NCBI GenBank assembly: GCA_943788145.1
Contig: CALSPD010000014.1
Span: 1 to 64,000, forward strand
Source: an uncultured Flavobacteriales bacterium
Lineage (GTDB): Bacteria; Bacteroidota; Bacteroidia; Flavobacteriales_G; Salibacteraceae
Direction: 5' to 3'
Length of the DNA: 64,000 nucleotides
Shown: piece by piece, positions 8,638 through 17,120 of the stretch
Layout: each line of letters opens with the position of its first letter
Numbering within the stretch: the stretch's first letter is position 1
Program-made: the position numbers and the translations under genes
Notes under the pieces: model-generated
Seen by the model: the letters and a program-made list of their open reading frames with translations, nothing else
The model's database searches: none
What the model was told of the DNA's origin: nothing

Positions 8638-9763
8638 TTTTATCTTCAATTAAATCCGCCACCATTTCACCTATTTGCCCTGCCAATGCAATACCCATTC
8701 CGCTCATTTTAAGCGCCAAAATTCTTCCGAATTGATCATACTTAACGTGCGGAGATTTGCTTGCGCCAAATGCCATAATACCCGCCCATCGCATATCCAC
8801 TTCAACAGGATGATCGAGTGCAACTATGTTAGCTAACTTTCTTTCTAATGCGGATTGAATGTCATCGTTCAACTCGAACTGGGTGGTTTCTTCGCGATCA
8901 ATATCCATGTTTCTGCCTCCACCAAATAGTAGTCGCTTCCCAACACTGCGCAAGTAGAAAAATCCTTCATCGATGTGTAAATTACCTTTGAATTGTAGAT
9001 TATCAATTGGTTTGGTGATTAGTACTTGACCCCGACCTGGACGTACATCTTCATCAATATTCATAGCATCAACAAAGGCATTTGTGCAAATAATCGCCTC
9101 ATTGGATTTTATCGTCAATCTACCTCTAGCTTGATCCAGCATTGAAATAGAAAACTTATCTGCGCTCGGATCCACTTGATCCACTCGAACTCCTGTTCTC
9201 AACTTTACCCCAAGCGACAACACATATCCCTCCAATGATTTCATTAATAATCCCGTATCAATCTGCCCCTCGTCCTGCATGCTAACCAAAGTAGTCCCAA
9301 GTTTTTCTTTAAGACCAATTTTAGCATCAAAGCTTAGCTCTTGTATATAATTTGGGATGAAATCTTGAACCAAGATATTTACTTCGTCAATCCGGTTAAT
9401 CTGCTCTAAATGTCGAGCCTCAATAAGTTCATAACCGCCTAACGGCTCGAATCCAATAGCTTGATCAGTCAGTCTTTTCCTTGTAATTTGTAACCCAATC
9501 CACCTATTAAACAATAGCTCGCGAGACGCTTCAGCGCCCATGACATCTATATCTGAAATTATTTCAGTAAGGCTACCAAAACAAGCGAAGCCAGCGTTTC
9601 GCGTGCTTGCCCCGTATGGAAATATCGAGCGTTCGTAGACAGTTACTTCACGGTTGGGCCAGCGTTCCTTAATTGAAGCCGCTACTGAAAGTCCAGTAAT
9701 GCCACCACCAATGATGGCGACATCCGTTTCTAAAAAACTTTGGGCCTCCCAAAAACTTAACAT
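8630..9763 (-). CDS. FAD-dependent oxidoreductase (DAO/DadA-like family)
   Basis: This 377-residue protein has the N-terminal FAD-binding motif VAIIGGGITGLSVAASI (about residues 15-31). An acidic ribose-binding residue lies in TVYERS, and ASTRNAGFACFGS follows, as in glycine-oxidase/DadA-type enzymes. The C-terminal part has the typical MRWAGIMAFGASKSPHV and a final GxG-like region MSGMGIALAGQIGE. It likely oxidises an amine or amino acid; the substrate is not readable from the sequence. It is translationally coupled with the single-cysteine thioredoxin-like gene downstream. Confidence 0.85.
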   Translation of the reverse strand: MLSFWEAQSFLETDVAIIGGGITGLSVAASIKERWPNREVTVYERSIFPYGASTRNAGFACFGSLTEIISDIDVMGAEASRELLFNRWIGLQITRKRLTDQAIGFEPLGGYELIEARHLEQINRIDEVNILVQDFIPNYIQELSFDAKIGLKEKLGTTLVSMQDEGQIDTGLLMKSLEGYVLSLGVKLRTGVRVDQVDPSADKFSISMLDQARGRLTIKSNEAIICTNAFVDAMNIDEDVRPGRGQVLITKPIDNLQFKGNLHIDEGFFYLRSVGKRLLFGGGRNMDIDREETTQFELNDDIQSALERKLANIVALDHPVEVDMRWAGIMAFGASKSPHVKYDQFGRILALKMSGMGIALAGQIGEMVADLIEDKNA

Positions 9764-9847
9764 CTGAAGTGCTTTTCAATTAAGGTGACCAAACTAATAC
9801 CTCGATGGTTCAACTTTTTGAAACTGATAAATATCATTCTCAATTTC

Positions 9848-10144
9848 TTATTGCAGGAGTACCTCGTCAATCAAATTTCGGCCTAAAAAATCATTCACAT
9901 TTTGCTTTATTTGATCGCGTTGATAGTGAAGTTCTTGTCGAAGTGCGGGAGAGCTTAGTCTGATTATTAGCTTAGAACCTCTTAATATCACTTGGTCTGT
10001 TCGACTTGCGATAGCCGGACCAGCGATATTCGTCCATTCGCTTTGAATTGAAATCTCTGTGAGCCCGCTCCTCAACTTATATGCATCCAATAATCGCTCA
10101 ATTACTTGACCTAGTGACTCTTGATTTTTTCGCTGTCGATTCAT
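9848..10144 (-). CDS. DUF721 / DciA-like protein
   Basis: This is a 98-residue protein of the DUF721 family. Typical blocks are LGQVIERLLDAYKLRSGLTE, WTNIAGPAIASRTDQV and LIIRLSSPALRQELHYQRDQI. In many bacteria this family includes DciA, which helps load the replicative helicase. In Bacteroidota the family sits beside recF, as here, where it starts 3 bases after the recF stop. A replication or repair link is inferred from that neighbourhood and the family. Confidence 0.85.
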   Translation of the reverse strand: MNRQRKNQESLGQVIERLLDAYKLRSGLTEISIQSEWTNIAGPAIASRTDQVILRGSKLIIRLSSPALRQELHYQRDQIKQNVNDFLGRNLIDEVLLQ

Positions 10145-10147
10145 GCC

Positions 10148-11254
10148 TTAAAAATCAGAAATTGAACCATGCTCTACTTTGAATTTTTTCAAGGGTACGT
10201 TTTGATCTTTGAACAAATCTGGGACTCGATGCAAATTGGCATCAGTAATAAAGATTTGTCCGAAGTGTTCTTCACTCACCAACTTCATCAGGGCACCTAC
10301 CCGATTGTCATCCAGTTTGTCGAATATATCATCTAAAAGAAGGACAGGCTTTTTCCGCTTTAGTTCTTTAAGGAAATCGAATTGAGCCAATCTCAAGGCA
10401 ATAACAAAACTCTTTTGCTGACCTTGGCTACCAAATTTTTTCATCGGATGGTTATCAATAGTAAACAACAAGTCATCCTTGTGAATCCCTTTTGTAGTAT
10501 AATGCGACCTCAGATCGTTCTGCCTAGTGTCAAGCAGCCACTGATTAAGCGGCTTTTCGATTAGCTGACTTTCGTATTGAATGTTTACTTCTTCTGCACC
10601 TCCCGAAATGAGTTGATAAAAATTCGAAAATATGGGCAAATAGACTTCCAGAAATCGAATGCGCTCGCCATGGATTTCGGTCCCATAAATGTGAAGTTGT
10701 TCATCAAAGACCTCAAACGCAGTTTGATCAAACTTTCGACCTTCCACCCAAAGATGTTTCAACATAGCGTTTCGTTGGGCTAATGTCCTATTATATGAAA
10801 GCAAGGTTTCCAAGTATCCACGATTGAATTGTGAAATAATTCCGTCCATGAATTTCCTCCTAAGCTCACTACCCTCACGTATCAAATCCGTATCTGATGG
10901 AGCTATCATCACGGAAGGAATGACCCCAATATGATCTGCCAATCGATCATATTCCTTTTGATTTCTCTTGAATTTTTTCTTGTCATTTCGCTTTTGACCA
11001 CAATAGATTCTTTCTTCTTCGCCATCCAAATCGAAAAGCCCATCAATCATGAAGAATTCGCTCTCATATTGAATGTTTTGCGAATCTATTGGGTTAAAAA
11101 AGCTCTTACAAAAGGCCAGATAGTAAATCGCATCCAACATGGAAGTTTTACCTGAACCATTATTTCCTAAAAAGCAATTTACCTTTTGGGCCAATTCTAG
11201 ATTAACCTCTTCAATGTTTTTAAAATTGAGAACGTTTAGGTGCTTTAAATGCAT
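10148..11254 (-). CDS. recF: DNA replication and repair protein RecF
   Basis: RecF is an SMC-like ATPase that helps load RecA at gaps in single-stranded DNA. The protein is about 368 residues. The Walker A motif is in CFLGNNGSGKTSMLDA. The RecF signature follows in FGSQGQQKSFVIALRLAQ, and Walker B in KPVLLLDDIFDKLD. The start is placed at the ATG 11252-11254, giving the standard MHLKHLNVLNFKN N-terminus, not at the earlier in-frame codon 11278. It forms a two-gene unit with the DUF721 gene. Confidence 0.95.
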   Translation of the reverse strand: MHLKHLNVLNFKNIEEVNLELAQKVNCFLGNNGSGKTSMLDAIYYLAFCKSFFNPIDSQNIQYESEFFMIDGLFDLDGEEERIYCGQKRNDKKKFKRNQKEYDRLADHIGVIPSVMIAPSDTDLIREGSELRRKFMDGIISQFNRGYLETLLSYNRTLAQRNAMLKHLWVEGRKFDQTAFEVFDEQLHIYGTEIHGERIRFLEVYLPIFSNFYQLISGGAEEVNIQYESQLIEKPLNQWLLDTRQNDLRSHYTTKGIHKDDLLFTIDNHPMKKFGSQGQQKSFVIALRLAQFDFLKELKRKKPVLLLDDIFDKLDDNRVGALMKLVSEEHFGQIFITDANLHRVPDLFKDQNVPLKKFKVEHGSISDF

Positions 11255-11390
11255 AGCCCAAAGGTATTTGGTCCGCACTAGATGACATCTAATTGACAGC
11301 TAAATATCTTTTAAACACCCCATAAATCCTTGTCCATCGCTCCAACTATGCTCAAGTCACTGGCAAAAAAGCGTGAAAAACAATACACTC

Positions 11391-11417
11391 TTGGCTGTTC
11401 CAAAAAAAATATATTTG
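11391..11417 (+). promoter_or_regulatory. candidate Bacteroidota-type promoter for the TPR gene-ribH
   Basis: A TTGG at 11391-11394 and the exact TAnnTTTG box TATATTTG at 11410-11417 are separated by 15 bases. This is a good fit to the Bacteroidota sigma factor consensus. The predicted start of transcription near 11424 would leave a leader of about 23 bases before the ATG at 11447. Confidence 0.5.
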
Positions 11418-11446
11418 CAGCCTCAAATTTTTAAGAGAAATTCTCC

Positions 11447-12124
11447 ATGGCCAAAGAAGAAGAAGTTATTGTAGATGTTGAGCAGGTATATTCTAACACG
11501 GAAAAATGGGTGCTAGAAAACCAGAAAAGCTTGAGCATCATTGTAGGTGCAATTGTTTTATTGCTAGGATCCTATTTTGCCTTTAAAAACTTTGTGCTTT
11601 TGCCACAGGAGAAAGCTGCCCAGGACTATATGTGGCAGGCGCAACAAGCCTTTGCAAATGATAGTTTTAATCTTGCTGTTGAAGGCAATGAAGGTTCAGT
11701 TGGCTTTTTATATGTGATTGATAATTATGGAATGACCGAATCGGCAAACCTTTCCAAGTATTATGTAGGAATTTCTTACTTAAGAATGGGTCAATACGAA
11801 GAGGCAATCGAATACCTTGACGAGTTTGACTGTAATGACATTATGGTTTGTGCGGTTGCTATTGGCGCTCGTGGAGATGCTTACATGGAGTTAGGCGAAA
11901 TTGAAAAGGCGATCGACTTCTATGAAAGCGCAGTCGATCACAGTTCTAACGATCTTACAGCCCCTATATATTTAATGAAAATGGGGAATGCCTTGTTCTC
12001 TCAAGGAAATTATACTGAAGCCATTGAAAGCTTTGAGCGAATAAAGAAAGAATTCCCGATGTCGCAAGAGGCTGAATCAATCGACAAGTATATCGCTCGT
12101 GCTCAAGGCATGGCTGGTATCTAA
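11447..12124 (+). CDS. membrane-anchored tetratricopeptide protein
   Basis: This is a 225-residue protein with a single hydrophobic segment at about residues 30-50 (SLSIIVGAIVLLLGSYFAFKN), preceded by a short acidic cytosolic stretch. TPR-type helices follow from about 70 to the end: AKYYVGISYLRMGQYEEAIEYL-like, IGARGDAYMELGEIEKAIDFYE and KMGNALFSQGNYTEAIESFERI. The layout is that of YfgM/BamD-type proteins, with TPRs on the periplasmic face. Its TAA overlaps the ribH ATG by one base, so the two are co-translated. The functional link to riboflavin synthesis is unclear. Confidence 0.85.
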   Translation: MAKEEEVIVDVEQVYSNTEKWVLENQKSLSIIVGAIVLLLGSYFAFKNFVLLPQEKAAQDYMWQAQQAFANDSFNLAVEGNEGSVGFLYVIDNYGMTESANLSKYYVGISYLRMGQYEEAIEYLDEFDCNDIMVCAVAIGARGDAYMELGEIEKAIDFYESAVDHSSNDLTAPIYLMKMGNALFSQGNYTEAIESFERIKKEFPMSQEAESIDKYIARAQGMAGI

Positions 12125-12609
12125 TGGCAACAGCGAACAAGAATCTTAATGATGTAGGTGATTTGGTCAAGGCTAAATCAACATGGTCGTTTGCAATCGT
12201 GAAATCCGAATGGAACGATGAAATCACAAACGGTTTGTACGAAGGCGCCTGTGAAAGTCTAATTCACGCTGGCGTTGCTCCAGAAAATATACACTCACTA
12301 GACGTTCCTGGTAGCTTTGAATTACCGCTCGGTGCTCAATGGGCAATTGAACGTTATGAAGTAGACGCAGTTATCTGCCTTGGATCGGTAATTCGGGGAG
12401 AAACAGCGCATTTTGACTATGTGTGTCAAGCAGTGAGCCTAGGAATCAAAGATGTTGCGTTAGCCTATAACCTTCCTGTTATATTCGGGGTTCTAACTGA
12501 TGATAACATTGAACAGAGCCGAGCTCGAAGTGGAGGCAAATTAGGAAACAAAGGAATTGAAGCGGCTGCAACAGCCCTTAAAATGTTGAACCTTCGGGAT
12601 AGTTTTTAA
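12124..12609 (+). CDS. ribH: 6,7-dimethyl-8-ribityllumazine synthase
   Basis: This enzyme condenses a ribityl-aminopyrimidine with dihydroxybutanone phosphate, the penultimate step of riboflavin synthesis. The 161-residue protein shows the family blocks FAIVKSEWNDEIT, LDVPGSFELPLGAQWAI, VICLGSVIRGETAHFDYVC (with the catalytic His) and the end VIFGVLTDDNIEQSRARSGG. Family members assemble into pentamers or 60-mer shells. It overlaps the TPR gene by one base; other rib genes are not in the window. Confidence 0.96.
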   Translation: MATANKNLNDVGDLVKAKSTWSFAIVKSEWNDEITNGLYEGACESLIHAGVAPENIHSLDVPGSFELPLGAQWAIERYEVDAVICLGSVIRGETAHFDYVCQAVSLGIKDVALAYNLPVIFGVLTDDNIEQSRARSGGKLGNKGIEAAATALKMLNLRDSF

Positions 12610-12657
12610 TCCTTGACTTAACGAAGGAATCCCATTTCAGCACGCTAGGCTTGGGCG

Positions 12658-13074
12658 CTATTTGTCCAATATTTCCTTAATCTTCGGTTTAAAGTATAAA
12701 TCACTTTTCAGCACCTTCCCATCTTCCCGATAAATTGGTTTTCCGTTCTCATCTAGTTTGCTCATGTTGCTGCGTTGAATCTCTCTAAAGACTTCGCCTA
12801 TTTTATGCTGAAGACCATGGCTCAGTATCGTACCGCAAAGAATGTACAGCATATCTCCAAGTGCATCAGCCACTTCGACCAAGTCGCCATTTTGAGCAGC
12901 CTCCAAATACTCTTCATTCTCTTCTCGCATTAATTTATATCGAAGCAAGAATGATTTATCAGGAATATCGCCAATTGGGATTTCTTCATTATTTATTCCA
13001 AAAGAGCTATGAAATTCCTTTACACAATTTATCACATCCATTAGCTTCATTTGGTCCATTTCAGCGGGGCTCAT
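12658..13074 (-). CDS. MazG-like nucleotide pyrophosphohydrolase family protein
   Basis: This is a 138-residue all-alpha protein of the MazG / phosphoribosyl-ATP pyrophosphatase superfamily. The metal-binding acidic motif is split as REENEEYLEA (ExxE) and VEVADALGDMLYILCGTIL (ExxD), around residues 60-95. The C-terminal part (KLDENGKPIYREDGKVLKS) matches the variant found in phage and Bacteroidota proteins. Such enzymes hydrolyse NTPs or dNTPs to the monophosphate and pyrophosphate; the substrate is unknown here. It is a lone gene, convergent with ribH. Confidence 0.85.
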   Translation of the reverse strand: MSPAEMDQMKLMDVINCVKEFHSSFGINNEEIPIGDIPDKSFLLRYKLMREENEEYLEAAQNGDLVEVADALGDMLYILCGTILSHGLQHKIGEVFREIQRSNMSKLDENGKPIYREDGKVLKSDLYFKPKIKEILDK

Positions 13075-13252
13075 TTTTGTTAATTTTTCTGATTAATAAC
13101 GGCTCGAAAAATAGGCTAAGCTCAATAAAATCAAGGCTTTCAGGACAAATTAGTTCTTAACATTGTTTAACAGCGCCCCGTGTGGCTTCGGACGGTGAAT
13201 GCAGATTTTTGTCCCACTCGTTTTAGGAATGAATTGTTGAAAACTATAGAAG

Positions 13253-14251
13253 ATGGAAACCGCGACAGATATTAGAGCATTAAACGAAATCATTGAAAAG
13301 GAAAGCGCCTTTGTAGAATTAGTCACACGCGAAATGGATAAAGTCATAATCGGCCAACGCTACATGGTTGACCGAATGATGATAGCGCTGCTTTCAAATG
13401 GGCACCTCTTATTAGAGGGTGTTCCAGGTTTGGCGAAAACGTTAGCCATTAAATCGCTTGCAGCAACGGTAGATGGTGCATTTAGCAGAATCCAGTTTAC
13501 ACCAGATCTACTTCCTGCTGATTTAGTGGGAACGCAGATTTATCAGGTAAAACACGATAGCTTTTCGGTTAGAAAAGGTCCAATTTTCGCCAATTTCATT
13601 CTTGCCGATGAAATAAATAGAGCTCCGGCAAAGGTTCAAAGTGCCCTGCTAGAAGCCATGCAAGAAAAACAAGTAACCATTGGAGATGAAACTTTCCCCT
13701 TGCCGAAGCCATTTTTAGTATTAGCTACCCAAAATCCAGTTGAGCAAGAAGGAACATACCCGCTACCAGAAGCTCAAGTTGACCGTTTTATGCTCAAAGT
13801 TGTCCTTGACTACCCCAAGAAAGAGGAAGAAAAGCTCATCATCCGACAAAATATTTCAGCTGGTAAATATCCTGAAACCAACAAGGTTCTGAATCTTGAC
13901 GACATCGTAAAAGCCAGAAACGTGGTTCGACAGGTTTACATGGATGAAAAAATTGAGCAATACATTATCGACATTGTTTTTGCCACGAGAAATCCGGGCG
14001 ATTACGGAATGAATAACTTCAAGGATCTAATTTCATTTGGAGGCTCACCTCGAGCAAGCATCAATCTTGCTTTGGCAGCGAAGGCGTATGCTTTTATCAG
14101 ACGAAGAGGTTATGTAATTCCAGAAGATGTACGCGCAATTTGTAAGGATGTATTGCGACACCGAATAGGTGTAACCTATGAAGCCGAGGCTGAGAACATT
14201 ACTTCGGAAAATATTATTGACGAAATTCTAAACCGAGTAGAAGTTCCGTAG
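13253..14251 (+). CDS. moxR: MoxR-type AAA+ ATPase, first gene of the bat cluster
   Basis: This is a 332-residue AAA+ chaperone-like ATPase. Walker A is LLLEGVPGLAKTLAIK, Walker B is FILADEINRAPAKVQSALLEAMQE, sensor 1 is VLATQNPVEQEGTYPLPEAQ, and an arginine-rich sensor 2 region is near SPRASINLALAAKA. MoxR proteins work with von Willebrand factor A (VWA) proteins to activate or assemble protein complexes. The seven genes that follow form the usual DUF58-bat set, so it almost certainly serves BatA/BatB and the DUF58 protein. Confidence 0.95.
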   Translation: METATDIRALNEIIEKESAFVELVTREMDKVIIGQRYMVDRMMIALLSNGHLLLEGVPGLAKTLAIKSLAATVDGAFSRIQFTPDLLPADLVGTQIYQVKHDSFSVRKGPIFANFILADEINRAPAKVQSALLEAMQEKQVTIGDETFPLPKPFLVLATQNPVEQEGTYPLPEAQVDRFMLKVVLDYPKKEEEKLIIRQNISAGKYPETNKVLNLDDIVKARNVVRQVYMDEKIEQYIIDIVFATRNPGDYGMNNFKDLISFGGSPRASINLALAAKAYAFIRRRGYVIPEDVRAICKDVLRHRIGVTYEAEAENITSENIIDEILNRVEVP

Positions 14252-14303
14252 CCGTCCAATTCAACTTTTAAAGGATGAATTATGGATTACTTGAACAGAT
14301 GCA

Positions 14304-15179
14304 ATGGAAACGTCAGAACTACTAAAACGCGTACGAAAAATAGAAATTAAGACTCGGGGTCTGAGCAATCAGATTTTCAGTGGAGAGTATCACTCTGCCT
14401 TTAAAGGTCGCGGTATGACCTTTAGTGAGGTTAGAGAATATATGCCCGGTGATCCTATTCGCAGCATAGATTGGAACGTAACTGCGAGGTTTAATCAAGC
14501 CTATGTGAAGGTTTTCGAGGAAGAGCGGGAAATAACATTGATGTTGTTAATCGATTGCAGCGGCTCTGAAAATTTCGGCTCAAAAAAGCAATTAAAACGT
14601 GAATTAATAACCGAAGTCGCAGCCGTATTAGCCTTCTCTGCAGCTCAAAACAACGATAAGGTTGGGGTAATATTATTCACGGATAAAGTAGAAAAGTTTA
14701 TACCCCCAAAGAAGGGTAAAACCCATATCCTACGAATCATTCGAGAACTAATCGATTTCAAACCTGAAAATTCTGGTACAGACATTAAGGAAGCATTGCG
14801 CTTTTTTACGAACGTGACTAAAAAGCGGAGCATTGCCTTTCTCATGTCGGACATGATGGATAATGATTTTCAAAAGGCTTTGCAAGTGGCGAGTCGAAAA
14901 CATGATTTAGTCGCACTGATACCAAGAGATAAAGCAGAAGATGTTTTACCAGATTTAGGTCTCATTCCCATTAAAGATTTCGAAACCGGCAAATTCATGT
15001 GGCTCAACTCATCCAATCTTAGCGTTCGTAGAAACTATTCAAAAAAAAGAGACTTGAAAATGAATGAGACAGCGGGCGTGCTTCGAAAGTCAGGTGTTGA
15101 CTATACGAACATTTACACTGGAGAATCCTATGTGAAGCCGCTCATGCAATTGTTTAAACAGAGAGGAGCAAAACGTTGA
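14304..15179 (+). CDS. DUF58 VWA-like protein
   Basis: This 291-residue protein has the DUF58 signature GRGMTFSEVREYMPGDPIRS-IDW (about residues 38-62). It is followed by a VWA-like domain whose metal site begins LMLLIDCSGSENFGS. Proteins of this kind are the usual partner of MoxR ATPases. There is no membrane segment, so it is cytosolic or peripheral. It starts 52 bases after moxR and its stop overlaps the next start (TTGA), so the operon is tightly coupled. Confidence 0.92.
   Translation: METSELLKRVRKIEIKTRGLSNQIFSGEYHSAFKGRGMTFSEVREYMPGDPIRSIDWNVTARFNQAYVKVFEEEREITLMLLIDCSGSENFGSKKQLKRELITEVAAVLAFSAAQNNDKVGVILFTDKVEKFIPPKKGKTHILRIIRELIDFKPENSGTDIKEALRFFTNVTKKRSIAFLMSDMMDNDFQKALQVASRKHDLVALIPRDKAEDVLPDLGLIPIKDFETGKFMWLNSSNLSVRRNYSKKRDLKMNETAGVLRKSGVDYTNIYTGESYVKPLMQLFKQRGAKR
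15163..15178 (+). promoter_or_regulatory. strong ribosome binding site deciding a TTG start
   Basis: GAGGAG at 15163-15168 lies 7 bases before TTG 15176-15178. Clear Shine-Dalgarno sites are rare in this window. Together with the signal peptide that follows, this supports the TTG as the true start of the next gene. Confidence 0.6.
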
Positions 15180-16126
15180 GAAGCGCTTTTTTCATATTGG
15201 TATTAATAATAAGTGGCGAATTGATTTCAGCACAGGAACAGTCGTTTCGTGTAGATATCGATCGCGAAAACATTGTAATTGGAGAACAAGTCAGAATGAC
15301 CATCACTTTGAAATGTCATGCTGCCGATTCAACAGTCTTTCCATTAATTGGTGACACTCTAATCCGAGAAATAGAAGTCGTTTCAAAGTCGAAAATTGAC
15401 ACTGCATTTTCCGGAGATCAGTTGGATCAAAAAATCTTGTCGCAAAACATAGTTCTAACAAGTTTCGATAGTGGATATTACGCCATAGCACCACTTGTTG
15501 CACACATCAATGATGAGATGGTAGAGTCGAACCCATTTCTCATATCCGTTCAGACCATAGCCATTGACACGGCTAAAGGTATTTATGATATTAGAGGTAT
15601 TGCCGATGTACCTTTCTCATTAAAAGAATGGTTAAAAGAGTATTGGCCATGGATTGTCTTCCCACTTATTGCACTAGCTGCAATTTTATATTTCATCCTG
15701 ATCTGGTCAAAAAGACCAACATTGAAGTCTGAACCAAAACCCAAGGTAATAAGGCCTTTCCATGAAATTGCGCTTGAACGCTTGGACAAACTCGAACAGG
15801 AAAAGCTATGGCAGTCTGGGCAAATAAAATTGTTCTATATCGAGCTGTCCGACATTCTTCGCGAATACATTGAGCATCGATTTAACATTCCTGCCATGGA
15901 GCAAACCACAGATGAAATAATTACATCAATGAGGCGGTCTCCCGATTTTAGCCATGAACAAATAGACAAAACAAGGAGGCTGCTTTTTCTTTCTGACCTA
16001 GTGAAATTCGCTAAGGAAAAGCCCGTAGGATCAGAAAATGAGATGAATATTGCAATGGTTCGTGCATTTATAATCGAATCTAAATTGGACGTAAATGAAC
16101 CTAAACTAGAGCAAGAAAATGGCTGA
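15176..16126 (+). CDS. bat-operon membrane protein of unknown function
   Basis: This 316-residue protein has an N-terminal signal peptide (about 1-20, cut after LISAQ) and a beta-rich periplasmic domain with ENIVIGEQVRMTITL. A single transmembrane helix covers about 160-180 (WPWIVFPLIALAAILYFILIW). A cytosolic helical domain then runs to the end (FYIELSDILREYIEHRFNIP, QTTDEIITSM). This is the standard anchor protein between DUF58 and BatA in Bacteroidota. The TTG start overlaps the DUF58 stop and the 3' end overlaps batA by 8 bases. Its biochemical role is not known. Confidence 0.85.
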   Translation: MRSAFFILVLIISGELISAQEQSFRVDIDRENIVIGEQVRMTITLKCHAADSTVFPLIGDTLIREIEVVSKSKIDTAFSGDQLDQKILSQNIVLTSFDSGYYAIAPLVAHINDEMVESNPFLISVQTIAIDTAKGIYDIRGIADVPFSLKEWLKEYWPWIVFPLIALAAILYFILIWSKRPTLKSEPKPKVIRPFHEIALERLDKLEQEKLWQSGQIKLFYIELSDILREYIEHRFNIPAMEQTTDEIITSMRRSPDFSHEQIDKTRRLLFLSDLVKFAKEKPVGSENEMNIAMVRAFIIESKLDVNEPKLEQENG

Positions 16127-17120
16127 TTGGGAATTTGCCAATATCGAATTTCTTTGGGCCTTAGTCCTTATACCTATACACATAGCTTGGTACATATTTG
16201 GGTTTTGGAGCAGACAGTCAACTTTGGGGTTTTCAGCCACTCAATTCATTCAAAATCAAAACGCAGTGAGTAAGATATTGCTCCATAGCGTATTCGGACT
16301 TAGAATGTTAGCCCTAGCGTCATTAATCGTGGCAATTGCTCGTCCACAAAGTAGTTCAAGTTGGCAAGACATTACCACAGAAGGAATTGATATCGTAATG
16401 GCTATTGATATCTCGAGCAGCATGTTGGCAAGAGATTTTGAACCGAATCGACTTGAAGCGGCAAAAGAAGTAGCAATCCAATTCATAGAATCACGCCCAA
16501 ATGATCGGATCGGATTGGTGGTGTACAGTGGGGAAAGCTTCACACAATGTCCGATGACAACCGACCACGAAAAGCTAATCAATCTTTTTAAAGACATCAA
16601 AAATGGAATGATCACGGACGGTACAGCTATAGGTATGGGATTGGCAAATGCCGTTAATCGATTGAAAGAAAGCGATGCGAAAAGTAAGGTTGTAATCCTC
16701 TTAACCGATGGTGAAAACACCGCAGGAAGTATTCCGCCTGTAACTGCCGCGGAAATTGCGGCAACTTTTGGTGTCAAGGTCTACACTATCGGAGTTGGAA
16801 GCAAGGGGCAAGCTCCAATGCCCATTCCGGATATGTTTGGCCAAATGCGCATGCAAATGGTAGACGTCAACATTGATGAAGAGTCTCTAAAGGAAATAGC
16901 CGATCTAACCAATGGCGCTTATTTCAGGGCGACAGACAATGAAAAGCTTAAAGAAATCTATGCGGAAATCGATGCAATGGAAAAAACCGTTATTGAGGAA
17001 ACACAATACGAAAAGAAACATGAAAAATTCCTTGTTCTTGCCGTGATATCGCTCCTCTTATTGGTCATTGAAATGGTCATTCGAAAGTTCATTCTAAAAA
17101 GTGCTATTGCCGATGTTTAG
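16119..17120 (+). CDS. batA: BatA, membrane VWA protein
   Basis: This is a 333-residue inner-membrane protein. Two hydrophobic segments lie near the N-terminus (about 10-30 and 55-72), a VWA domain covers about 90-280, and one helix closes the protein (FLVLAVISLLLLVIEMVI). The MIDAS metal site is complete: DISSSM, the Thr in TDGTAIGMGLA and the Asp in VVILLTDGENTAGS. The bat genes were named for oxygen tolerance in Bacteroides fragilis; the mechanism is still unclear. It overlaps both neighbours. Confidence 0.95.
   Translation: MADWEFANIEFLWALVLIPIHIAWYIFGFWSRQSTLGFSATQFIQNQNAVSKILLHSVFGLRMLALASLIVAIARPQSSSSWQDITTEGIDIVMAIDISSSMLARDFEPNRLEAAKEVAIQFIESRPNDRIGLVVYSGESFTQCPMTTDHEKLINLFKDIKNGMITDGTAIGMGLANAVNRLKESDAKSKVVILLTDGENTAGSIPPVTAAEIAATFGVKVYTIGVGSKGQAPMPIPDMFGQMRMQMVDVNIDEESLKEIADLTNGAYFRATDNEKLKEIYAEIDAMEKTVIEETQYEKKHEKFLVLAVISLLLLVIEMVIRKFILKSAIADV

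Noticed and set aside
16256-16777. 173-residue minus-strand frame
   Set aside because: It lies wholly antisense to batA, which has complete VWA motifs; the frame has no recognisable domain.
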